Origin: a virus
IMG/VR virus record: IMGVR_UViG_3300017697_000134
Coordinates: 1 to 20,199 of that record
Length of the DNA: 20,199 bases
Direction: 5' to 3' (one strand)
Shown here: one piece after another, positions 7,252 through 13,937 of the stretch
Layout of the letters: each line of letters starts with the position of its first letter
Numbering within the stretch: position 1 is the first letter of the stretch
Position numbers and translations under genes: made by a program
Notes under the pieces: model-generated
Told to the model about the DNA's origin: nothing
Databases searched by the model: none
What the model saw: only the letters and a program-made list of their open reading frames with translations

Positions 7252-9008
7252 TATCGTTTACCTGTTGGTCTAGCTGTTACATCAACACCAGACATTGTTA
7301 AAAAATTTCCAGTCGTTTTTACTCGTAGTCTATGATACCTACTTGATGATCGCATAGGACAATCGCCATTACTCTGAATAGAAACAGGACTACCTACTGT
7401 AATTGTCTCTGTTTGTGAGCTTCTTGTTATAGGAGTAACTGTAACTGTTACTGCTGATGAAGTTTTTGCATCTACTATTGGTCGAACATTAGTAATTGCA
7501 CTCCTAGAATCTTTTGCTCCTTGAAACTCTGTTGTATCTATTGTTGCTGATAAACTTCCACCTAAAAATTTACCAAATTTTTTTTCTGAATTAAATCCTG
7601 CTAAACCATAAACACCAGAACTATAATAATAACTATCTAAAGTTTTAGGCAAAGCATCTAAATCGCCAAGTACATCTAATTTTTCTAATGTATCAAATGC
7701 TTCCTGTGATCCACTAGAAACAAATTGCAAGTCTAAGCCAGAGCCAGTTGCCCATTTATCTACTGAATAATTATAAATAAGTAATTTATTATTTATATCA
7801 CTTGTGCCTTCTGCACCTGCTCCTCTATAAGACCAAACTGCAATACTATTGTTTGGATCAATAGCACTAGACACTCCATCCAAATCACTAGATAAATCAT
7901 TAAAAAAATAATTGTCCACTTTACCATTACCAATAGGTGTTAAAGTATCTCCACCAGATAGTTTATAAAAACCATCTTGAGCTAAGAAAAATATTTCTGA
8001 GCCAAAAGAGACAACACTCTTAGGAATAAAAGCACCAATATTATCTGCTACTTTTGAAAACTGAAATATTAATGGAGTTCCGACATAATCCATTCGATAG
8101 ATTGCTCGTTCCATAAATATAACAGCATAACTCTCTCCAGAAACAATTCCCATTACTGAGCCATGTGATCCCACAATATCTTGATACCCAGATTGTGTGT
8201 CTCCACTTGGAGTCCAATCTGAACTATCATTTATTGCTGACCATTTAACTCGTTGGTTATAAATTATTGTTTTTTCTAATTTATGAGTTTGTGATCCACC
8301 TGTTGCTGATAAAGTAATAACTGTTGCTGCTACTGCATTTAAATTTGTTGTTGCTAATTTAATGGTGTTAGCATCTATCTTAACAACATAATAAGTAGCT
8401 TTATCAACTAAGTTTGTTAAAGCAGTATTACCATTTCTATCATAAACAACTGTATCGCCAGTTAAATATCCATGACTACTAATTGTTATAGCATTGCTAG
8501 AAATAGTATTTGAATCAAAACTTTTCTTCGCTTCATACTCAGACACATAACCACTAAATACAAAGTCTCTAACAACACCTAAATATTTAACAGTAAAAGT
8601 AACTAGATCAGAAAAAAGAGAATCAGTTTTTTCGTTAAGTTTCTGTATTGGATCAGTACCATTTGAACAAATTATATTATCGCCAAATTGTGTAAAGCTC
8701 CAAAAATCTCTTGAGCCTTCTGTTGTCTTAGAGTTATAACCACCAGACTTTGATATGTCAGAAAAAGCCAAACCAGACATTCTATATAGTTTGCTTTGAT
8801 CTCCTGCATAGTTTGTTGTTCCATCATCGCCAATACTAGAAAATAATCCAGTTGCATTATTTGTTAATGCGTTAGAACTTAAAGCTGTAAAACTAGGAAA
8901 TGATTTATAACCAACTGCTAGAGGTATAACATTATCAACTTGTATTGATCCTGTATTCTCATAAGTTGGCAAATCTGCTTGTAGTTGTCCGAATTGTATA
9001 TCTGGCAT
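7251..9008 (-). CDS. Tail hub/nozzle protein, P22 gp10-like, with inserted domain
   Basis: A 585-aa protein. The start (PDIQFGQLQADLPTYENTG, then VDNVIPLAVGYKSFPSF) and later pieces (LGVVRDFVFSGY at 143-154, NQRVKWSAINDSSDWTP at 251-267, GAFIPKSVVSFGSEIFFLAQDG at about 325-346) are those of tail hub or DNA-stabilisation proteins related to P22 gp10 and podovirus nozzles. This beta-propeller-like protein hangs under the adaptor and seals the packaged DNA. P22 gp10 has 472 residues; part of the excess here is a block at about 155-248 that interrupts the expected run from 'DFVFSGY' to 'RVKWS'. The gene follows the adaptor directly (TAATG overlap), as in other phages of this architecture. Nozzle identity is confident at the family level; the exact subtype is inferred. 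Confidence 0.75.
   Translation of the reverse strand: MPDIQFGQLQADLPTYENTGSIQVDNVIPLAVGYKSFPSFTALSSNALTNNATGLFSSIGDDGTTNYAGDQSKLYRMSGLAFSDISKSGGYNSKTTEGSRDFWSFTQFGDNIICSNGTDPIQKLNEKTDSLFSDLVTFTVKYLGVVRDFVFSGYVSEYEAKKSFDSNTISSNAITISSHGYLTGDTVVYDRNGNTALTNLVDKATYYVVKIDANTIKLATTNLNAVAATVITLSATGGSQTHKLEKTIIYNQRVKWSAINDSSDWTPSGDTQSGYQDIVGSHGSVMGIVSGESYAVIFMERAIYRMDYVGTPLIFQFSKVADNIGAFIPKSVVSFGSEIFFLAQDGFYKLSGGDTLTPIGNGKVDNYFFNDLSSDLDGVSSAIDPNNSIAVWSYRGAGAEGTSDINNKLLIYNYSVDKWATGSGLDLQFVSSGSQEAFDTLEKLDVLGDLDALPKTLDSYYYSSGVYGLAGFNSEKKFGKFLGGSLSATIDTTEFQGAKDSRSAITNVRPIVDAKTSSAVTVTVTPITRSSQTETITVGSPVSIQSNGDCPMRSSSRYHRLRVKTTGNFLTMSGVDVTARPTGKR
8265..8546 (-). other. Inserted beta domain within the nozzle gene
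   Basis: Codes for residues about 155-248 of the nozzle protein. It carries ITISSHGYLTGDTVVYDRNG at 174-193, then YYVVKIDANTIKLA at 206-219 and a closing GGSQTHKLEK. This H-G-[FY]-x-T-G-D-x-V-x-Y ... YYV-x-x-[IV]-D-x-N-x-I-K-L-A pattern is a recurring small beta domain that I recall from phage structural proteins and bacterial surface proteins. The flanks, DFVFSGY before and NQRVKWS after, would join smoothly if it were removed. Confidence 0.65.
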
Positions 9009-9637
9009 TACACCACCATTTTAGCTGACATCATTAAAGGAGCAGAAGATGTTCTACCTCTTTGTGCTGACTCATTGGCTGTCTTAACTCCTTCTTTATA
9101 TAAAGCTGCCCAAACTTGTAATCGTTCATCATTCATAATAAATGGCTCACTCTCTGCCAGACAAGCATATAAATATAAGTCTGGAAAATTTGTTAAAACA
9201 AGATTGTCTGCATTACTTGATGACAAACCTGTTGGTCTTTTAAAAAATCCTAATTCTAAAACTTTTGCTGCATCTGGTTGCATACCTAAATATATCTTAC
9301 TTCCAACAATCGTATATTTACTTGGTGTACCAGAGCCTTCTCCTGCATTATACAATCGCATAAAATCTGGAGGAGTCATATAAGTTAAAAATGTATAAGG
9401 GCTTGTTTGTAAAGCAACATATCTCATCTCAAGATAACCTGTTGGCAGATCATACGACTGAGTTCCAGAAACAGTTGTGATTGATGTATCAGTTGTTTCC
9501 ATTTCTCTAATTCTAAGATCTCTTGCCATACGAGATTCTGCTAAATCAATAAAAGTATCTAAGTTAGCAGTTAAATCTGTTCTGTTTAGATAAGATTCTA
9601 TCTCGTTCTTGAGAGTAGTATATGAAGTTAAAGCCAT
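9008..9637 (-). CDS. Head-tail adaptor protein, SU10 type
   Basis: A 209-aa protein. It begins with helices (YTTLKNEIESYLNRTDLTAN, then LDTFIDLAESRMARDLRIRE at 25-44), followed by a beta segment (SGTQSYDLPTGYLEMRYVAL at 57-76) and YTIVGSKIYLGMQPD at about 107-121. It ends with a helix bundle rich in Ala/Glu. The pattern of a 'F-I-x-L-A-E-x-R-x-x-R-D-L-R' helix and a 'Y-x-L-P-x-x-Y-L-E-M-R' strand is that of phage adaptors of the SU10/P22 gp4-like class, which sit as a ring under the portal and receive the nozzle. Gene order (capsid, small proteins, adaptor, nozzle) agrees. Start and stop both overlap neighbours as TAATG. Confidence 0.75.
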   Translation of the reverse strand: MALTSYTTLKNEIESYLNRTDLTANLDTFIDLAESRMARDLRIREMETTDTSITTVSGTQSYDLPTGYLEMRYVALQTSPYTFLTYMTPPDFMRLYNAGEGSGTPSKYTIVGSKIYLGMQPDAAKVLELGFFKRPTGLSSSNADNLVLTNFPDLYLYACLAESEPFIMNDERLQVWAALYKEGVKTANESAQRGRTSSAPLMMSAKMVV

Positions 9638-9993
9638 TATATATTTCCATTATAAGTTTTAAAAAATCTGTTGTCTGGATCATTAAGCCATTTTTTAAAT
9701 GCTTCTTTATCCTTAATGCCACCTGCTCTATTCATAATTCCTTTTTGTGCTAATTGTTGCACAACAACTAAAGGAATAGAAGCAACCTTTGTCATTCCTG
9801 CGTGTTTACCTAACTCGCCTTGAAACTTTAGTGCATCATTACCTAAATTAGACTCTTTTTTATTCATGTCTATTAGAGGCTCAACATCCTGCACATCTTC
9901 AAAGTGATATTTATTCTCGCCTTCGTCAATGTGCATTCTTGTTTTTAAAGTTGATGCACTATTATTTTCGTCTATCCAAAGTTTTTTTGTCAT
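9637..9993 (-). CDS. Small conserved phage protein, unknown function
   Basis: A 118-aa hydrophilic protein. The first half is acidic (HFEDVQDVEPLIDMNKKES), the middle contains a helix (SIPLVVVQQLAQKGIM at 73-88), and the end reads KKWLNDPDNRFFKTYNGNI. The W-L-N-D-P-x-N-R-x-F-[KR]-T ending matches a family of small proteins that I recall between capsid and adaptor genes of podoviruses. No activity is known. Tight coupling on both sides (ATGA with the upstream gene, TAATG with the adaptor) supports a virion or assembly role. Confidence 0.55.
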   Translation of the reverse strand: MTKKLWIDENNSASTLKTRMHIDEGENKYHFEDVQDVEPLIDMNKKESNLGNDALKFQGELGKHAGMTKVASIPLVVVQQLAQKGIMNRAGGIKDKEAFKKWLNDPDNRFFKTYNGNI

Positions 9994-10286
9994 ACCATCT
10001 CGGTTGCGTATAAACTGCCACTTGTAGATGCTTCTCTGATAGCTCCAATTTTATCGCCACCACTTACTTTGATAAAAATAACTTCATCTTTTGGTAAATA
10101 AGATCCTCCATTAACAGTTGCAGTTGGAGATGATGCAACAACAAAATGACATCCTGCTGTTTTTGCACATAACATTACATAACTCGTATCTGCACTAAAA
10201 GCAGTTGAATTTGCTACTGATGAATCAGTAAAATCAATTTTATGTATTGTTTTTGGTCTGCCATAATATATTCCTGCATTAGCCAT
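9990..10286 (-). CDS. Small beta-rich virion protein (putative decoration-type)
   Basis: A 98-aa protein with many Ser/Thr/Ala and alternating strands: SYVMLCAKTAGCHFVVASSP at 35-54, then YLPKDEVIFIKVSGGDKIGA at 63-82. Composition and size resemble small capsid decoration or head-completion proteins, and it lies in the block between capsid and adaptor. I do not recognise a named family; the decoration role is inferred from position. A 2-bp gap separates it from the preceding gene, and its stop overlaps the next ATG by 4 bp. The upstream GGGG before the ATG is a weak ribosome binding site. Confidence 0.5.
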   Translation of the reverse strand: MANAGIYYGRPKTIHKIDFTDSSVANSTAFSADTSYVMLCAKTAGCHFVVASSPTATVNGGSYLPKDEVIFIKVSGGDKIGAIREASTSGSLYATEMV

Positions 10287-10288
10287 AA

Positions 10289-10642
10289 TTACCCCATTCT
10301 TCTGATTACGAAAGTTACTTCACACTCACAAGCAGTTGAAGATGCTCCATCAGTAATCATTTCTATTGCTTGACCTTCTGCTACATAATTTGCACTTGAA
10401 GGAGTTGCAGAATCAACATCTCCTGCTGCTGATCCAGATTGTGTTACTGTAATTCCACCACCACCAACAGCTACTCCACCTATTTCAAAAGATAGACCTG
10501 CATCAGCAGAAGAAATTGCATTTTTAATTGTAGTATAAATTTTAATAATTTTTCCACTATCTGGAGCAGTTACAAAACTACTACCTGCTGTTGAAATAGT
10601 TGTAATTTTTCCTGTTAAAAAATAATCGTTTAATGTTCTCAT
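10289..10642 (-). CDS. Small beta-rich virion protein just after the capsid terminator
   Basis: A 117-aa protein rich in Ser, Ala, Gly, Thr and Ile, with strand-like runs: GKITTISTAGSSFVTAPDSG at 11-30, then KIIKIYTTIKNAI, GLSFEIGGVAVGGGGITVTQ and CECEVTFVIRRMG at the end. It is the first gene below the terminator that follows the capsid gene and has a good ribosome binding site (AGGA, seven bases before ATG). A capsid decoration or cement protein is a reasonable guess, because such genes usually flank the capsid gene and look like this, but no specific family is recognised. Confidence 0.5.
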   Translation of the reverse strand: MRTLNDYFLTGKITTISTAGSSFVTAPDSGKIIKIYTTIKNAISSADAGLSFEIGGVAVGGGGITVTQSGSAAGDVDSATPSSANYVAEGQAIEMITDGASSTACECEVTFVIRRMG

Positions 10643-10661
10643 GTGTTTTTCCTATTGTTCC

Positions 10662-10674
10662 GAGCATTATGCTC
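10662..10674. repeat. Short inverted repeat GAGCAT-T-ATGCTC
   Basis: A perfect 6-bp inverted repeat around one base, lying between the terminator and the ribosome binding site of the 117-aa gene. In RNA it could form a small hairpin (realistically five pairs and a three-base loop). It may protect the 5' end of the downstream message or bind a regulator; nothing in the sequence decides this. Confidence 0.5.
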
Positions 10675-10680
10675 TTCAAT

Positions 10681-10714
10681 AAAAAAAGGGAGGACTGACT
10701 CCTCCCCTTTTAAT
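10681..10714 (-). terminator. Intrinsic terminator after the major capsid gene
   Basis: On the minus strand the RNA reads A-rich, then GGGAGGA, loop GTCAG, TCCTCCC, then seven U. This is a perfect 7-bp GC-rich stem with a U-tract, placed about a dozen bases after the capsid stop (10727). The flanking A and U runs could extend the stem. A shorter T-run on the other side means weak bidirectional action is possible, but no plus-strand gene needs it. Confidence 0.9.
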
Positions 10715-10726
10715 AAAAATATAAAT

Positions 10727-11731
10727 TTATGCAGTTAATGCAAAAATACCAAAGTTGGCATTTGGAGATCTTGCTGTTAAAGTGTACTCAGTCAAAATCA
10801 TTCTTTTTTCTGAGTCTCCTGTTTTAGCAAGTTCTTTAGTTTGGAATGGTCTTAAATAAGATAATTCCCATTTATCCATTTCCAAAATATCAACTCTGTT
10901 TTCTTGTTGGTGTCTGTTTGGTACGAAAGTTACTTCGCCAAAGTCTGATACATACACATCCACAGCACCGATAACTCTTTTATCAGCAATGTTGTTTGTG
11001 TTTGTAGCGATACCATTGAAACCAGAAGCAGTTTGCTTATGAGAAGCACTCATCATTACACAGTCTGGACTTCCACCAAGTTCAAAAGTTTTTTTCAAAC
11101 CTGCTTTTAGTAAATCTTCTGTGAAAGCTCTTAAAGTTCCATTAGCATTTTTTTTAACAAGACCATCGCCATTCAAACCTGCACCAACTGCACCTGCTGC
11201 ATTAGCATATGTAGTGTTGGCTGCTGCTGAATAGTTATCTGCTGCTGTTGCAGTTCCTGCAATATTGCCACCATACCAAGTTGATAAAGTTCCAAGCTCT
11301 CTTGCTGTTCCTGCAGCACCTGCTGTTTTAAAGGAATCTTGTCCCACGAGTGTAAACTCCATGTCCCTCTTCAGCTCTTTACCTGCTTTAGCCATTTGGT
11401 AAGCAAGTTCATCGCCACGACCTGCATTAGTAACTGCTTGGTCTGTGCCAGATACACCAATAACTTTGGTGCTTATTTGCTCGAAATTTCCGAGTCTTGT
11501 TGTTGCGACAGTAGCTAAGTTAGCTGCATCATCGCCTTCGATTTGTTTGTTCGCTGCTGCACTTGCTAATCCATCAGTTTGCCACTCATGGTTAGTTTGT
11601 GATGCAGATCCTGTGCCTGCGTTAGACATAAAAGGTGTTTCAGTAGGTGCTATGTTGTAAATAACATCTGCTAAATCTTCTTTTATACCAACACGAGTAT
11701 AGGTTTGTACTGTATTATTAGGTACAGCCAT
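10727..11731 (-). CDS. Major capsid protein, SU10 / DUF5309 type (HK97 fold)
   Basis: A 334-aa protein opening with AVPNNTVQTYTRVGIKEDLADVIYNIAPTETPFMSNAG (residues 2-39, quoted in part: the key pieces are YTRVGIKEDLADVIYNI and PTETPFMS). It continues with NHEWQTDGL near 47-55 and TDQAVTNAGRGDELAYQMAK near 111-130, and ends VTFVPNRHQQ...LSYLRPFQTKELAKTGDSEKR. The 'P-x-E-T-P-F', 'H-E-W-x-x-D' and 'R-x-D-E-L-A-Y-Q' elements are the hallmarks of the SU10-type major capsid family (DUF5309), an HK97-fold shell protein. Position after the scaffold, a strong ribosome binding site (AGGAG, six bases away) and a terminator directly behind it all fit the most highly expressed virion gene. No separate N-terminal delta domain is obvious; the scaffold is supplied by the neighbouring gene. 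Confidence 0.9.
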   Translation of the reverse strand: MAVPNNTVQTYTRVGIKEDLADVIYNIAPTETPFMSNAGTGSASQTNHEWQTDGLASAAANKQIEGDDAANLATVATTRLGNFEQISTKVIGVSGTDQAVTNAGRGDELAYQMAKAGKELKRDMEFTLVGQDSFKTAGAAGTARELGTLSTWYGGNIAGTATAADNYSAAANTTYANAAGAVGAGLNGDGLVKKNANGTLRAFTEDLLKAGLKKTFELGGSPDCVMMSASHKQTASGFNGIATNTNNIADKRVIGAVDVYVSDFGEVTFVPNRHQQENRVDILEMDKWELSYLRPFQTKELAKTGDSEKRMILTEYTLTARSPNANFGIFALTA

Positions 11732-11740
11732 AGTAATCTC

Positions 11741-12760
11741 CTATTCGTTAAAGTACATCTCCTTCAGCACACTTTGTGCGTCTTTGATATGTCCAGATTT
11801 TTTTAAGCGTGTCATTCTCTTGTCAACATTCTGTTTTTTATCAGAATCTTCTCTAATATTTGACGCATTAGATGAGACAACTCTAGGAGCTTTATTTACT
11901 TTATTGCCAGACAGTTTTGTTTTTTTCAGTTGGTTATATCTGTAAGCATCAGCTAACAATAAAACTGCTCGATGATCTACCATCATTGCAATTTCTTGAT
12001 CGGTGTAACCACTTTCTTTTGCAAAACTAGAAAGTCTTTTAGTAAATTCTGCACTCTTATCTTTGTCTGCATAGACAGGAAGTTTTTCAGCTAAGATTTT
12101 TCGTTCTTTTGCAATGTAATCGTTATACACTTTCTCTTGCTCAGATCGTTGCTCTTGTTGAATACGCATTTGTTCTTGCTGTGCAAGATTCAATGTTTCT
12201 TTTTTTCTATCTGACTCTGCTTTTAATTTTACATATTCAGCAGGATCAGTTTGATAAAGATTATCCCAGTCAATGTTTTGTTCTTGTTGCTGCAAATTTT
12301 GAGTTAAAACTTGTAATTGTTCAGCATATTGATTGCGAGAACTTTTGACTGCTTCAAACTCTTTCTTTAAGCTATCCTGTAAGGACTCAACTTCTTTTCG
12401 TTGATTACTTAAATCCATTGTTTTTTTGGTATAGTCGGATTCCCTAGAGTAACCTTTCATCAGCTCATTGAGATTAACTTTTTGATTATTACCATTTACA
12501 GTAACATCATATAGTGTCTCTTCGCTTTCAGTAGAGGCTTCATTGTTATCTACTATTTCATCTACATCTAAATTTTCTAATAAGGGATCATCGTTGTCTT
12601 GTTTAAGATCGACTTCTCCTTCTTCTGATTTAGCTGTTTCAAGCTCTTCGTTCCTTGCAGTCTCTTCGTTTTGTAATAGGGTAGCGAATGCTTGTGTTGT
12701 TTCTTCAGTTTTATAAGTTGGTTGCGAAACAACAGACTCCTCTTGAGGTGTATCTGCCAT
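11741..12760 (-). CDS. Capsid scaffolding protein
   Basis: A 339-aa, strongly acidic and Gln-rich protein directly upstream of the capsid gene. Residues 1-80 are Glu/Asp-rich and disordered. A short beta segment (LYDVTVNGNNQKVNLNELMK, about 83-102) leads into GYSRESDYTKKT (about 103-114), a signature I recall from phage scaffolds linked to this capsid type. A long coiled coil follows (about 115-210, with heptad-like Leu/Gln/Lys pattern). The C-terminus is basic (Lys/Arg-rich, about 280-335), as expected for scaffold contact with the capsid shell. Ribosome binding site AAGGAG lies five bases before the ATG. Its stop lies 9 bp before the capsid start, so the capsid ribosome site sits in this gap and tail. 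Confidence 0.85.
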   Translation of the reverse strand: MADTPQEESVVSQPTYKTEETTQAFATLLQNEETARNEELETAKSEEGEVDLKQDNDDPLLENLDVDEIVDNNEASTESEETLYDVTVNGNNQKVNLNELMKGYSRESDYTKKTMDLSNQRKEVESLQDSLKKEFEAVKSSRNQYAEQLQVLTQNLQQQEQNIDWDNLYQTDPAEYVKLKAESDRKKETLNLAQQEQMRIQQEQRSEQEKVYNDYIAKERKILAEKLPVYADKDKSAEFTKRLSSFAKESGYTDQEIAMMVDHRAVLLLADAYRYNQLKKTKLSGNKVNKAPRVVSSNASNIREDSDKKQNVDKRMTRLKKSGHIKDAQSVLKEMYFNE

Positions 12761-12771
12761 TGTAACTCCTT

Positions 12772-13017
12772 TTATTGATTAATCTGTTTGGTGGCTAATT
12801 TGCCAGTCTCCATTACAGATTGCAGTTGCACATGAAGGACACCTAACATTTTTCTCATCATGTAGATTTTTTCTCTTCCTTCTGTGTCTCTTATCGGAGA
12901 GTTAATCCATTCTTGGTCTAACTCTTGCGAAACTTTTTGTAAGGCTTCAATATATATTGGATCTTCCAATATGCGTTTTGCCTGTTGTCCTCTTTGTATT
13001 TCTTTTTCTTTATCCAT
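12772..13017 (-). CDS. Small conserved helical phage protein
   Basis: An 81-aa, all-helical, charged protein (EKEIQRGQQAKRILEDPIYI at about 4-23, TEGREKIYMMRKMLGVLHVQ near 45-64, GKLATKQI at the end). The pattern 'R-G-x-x-A-x-x-I-L-x-x-P' with a later 'R-E-x-x-x' and a final 'G-K-x-A' matches a small family that I recall between portal and scaffold genes of many podoviruses, of unknown function. Its start overlaps the preceding stop (TAATG) and no ribosome binding site is visible, so translation is probably coupled. Confidence 0.6.
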   Translation of the reverse strand: MDKEKEIQRGQQAKRILEDPIYIEALQKVSQELDQEWINSPIRDTEGREKIYMMRKMLGVLHVQLQSVMETGKLATKQINQ

Positions 13018-13937
13018 TATCTGTTATATAAATTTGGATTGCCAAAATTAAAACTGCCTGTACCTGCTTTTTTTTCTTCTTTAGTATAATTTGCAGGTGT
13101 CGATTGATTTAGACCAAATCTTTCAAATGGATTAACACTTGTTGCTCCAGAAGCTACTGCATCATCAATAACTTGTTGCTCTGTCATTGCTCTTGCGTAG
13201 TTTTGTTGATCGTTAGTTCTATCTCTTTCATTCTTAGCATCAATTTGATAATTAATTTCACTTGCATCAAATTGTTGATTGCCTGTCATTAATTGATTAG
13301 CTGCTTGTGCATTATCAATTATTTGCATAGGATTTTGTAAATTATAAACTGGCTCTCCTTGTTTATTATTCGTAAAATTGTAGCCAAGTTCATTTAATCT
13401 TTCTTTCATAAATTTATTTCTTATGTCAGAACTATCTAAGCCTAAAAATTTTAATCCAGAGCCAAACATTCCAAAATTCATAGGATTATTTAAAGTATAT
13501 TGACCATCTTTGCCTGTCATGTAAGCACCTGCACCAGTAAGATAATTTAAAAATTCATAATCATCCATTTTTTTCATATCATCAATAGAGTAATATTCTC
13601 TAGGAGGAGCATCTGGATCATCATCTCGTTGTTCATCATAAACTGATTGACCAAATTGTTCTACTGGCTGACATATACCATCAACTAACATAAAACCTTC
13701 TGGACAAGGATCAACAGGTGTGTCTGGTACAGAAAAATCTAATTGTGGATTTGGAAAATCTGCACTAGGATCTAATTCGCCTAAACCTTCTTGTACTGTT
13801 CGTAAATCATATAAAGGATTACGAAATTTACCTGCACTATTAACATTAGGTGTAGAGTTAAGTTTACCACCAAGATAATCACTTATTACTGATTGTGCTT
13901 CTGAGCCTTGCATAAAAGGTGTAAATTTTGTTGCCAT
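13017..13937 (-). CDS. Hypothetical protein between portal and scaffold, with Cys motif
   Basis: A 306-aa protein, rich in Asn, Asp, Gln and Pro. Residues about 70-100 are Pro/Asp-rich and include CPEGFMLVDGICQP, two Cys spaced by a Gly-rich turn, a motif resembling the 'CPxGxxxxxGxC' pieces of small disulphide or metal folds. A second part (NPMNFGMFGSGLKFLGLDSS, near 150-172) is hydrophobic and Gly-rich, and the C-terminal third is Asn/Gln-rich and probably disordered. I recognise no family with a known role. It is coupled by TAATG overlaps to both neighbours and so is likely co-produced with portal and scaffold. A head-internal or head-assembly function is a guess from position. Confidence 0.5.
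   Translation of the reverse strand: MATKFTPFMQGSEAQSVISDYLGGKLNSTPNVNSAGKFRNPLYDLRTVQEGLGELDPSADFPNPQLDFSVPDTPVDPCPEGFMLVDGICQPVEQFGQSVYDEQRDDDPDAPPREYYSIDDMKKMDDYEFLNYLTGAGAYMTGKDGQYTLNNPMNFGMFGSGLKFLGLDSSDIRNKFMKERLNELGYNFTNNKQGEPVYNLQNPMQIIDNAQAANQLMTGNQQFDASEINYQIDAKNERDRTNDQQNYARAMTEQQVIDDAVASGATSVNPFERFGLNQSTPANYTKEEKKAGTGSFNFGNPNLYNR

Noticed and set aside
8672-8857. Minus-strand frame within the nozzle gene
   Set aside because: Out-of-frame shadow inside a well-supported 585-aa gene, without its own ribosome site. The same holds for 15493-15690 inside the portal gene.
10643-10680. Promoter with CATAAT as -10 between terminator and the 117-aa gene
   Set aside because: The hexamer is part of the inverted repeat and there is no matching -35 element at the right distance, because that position falls in the terminator stem.
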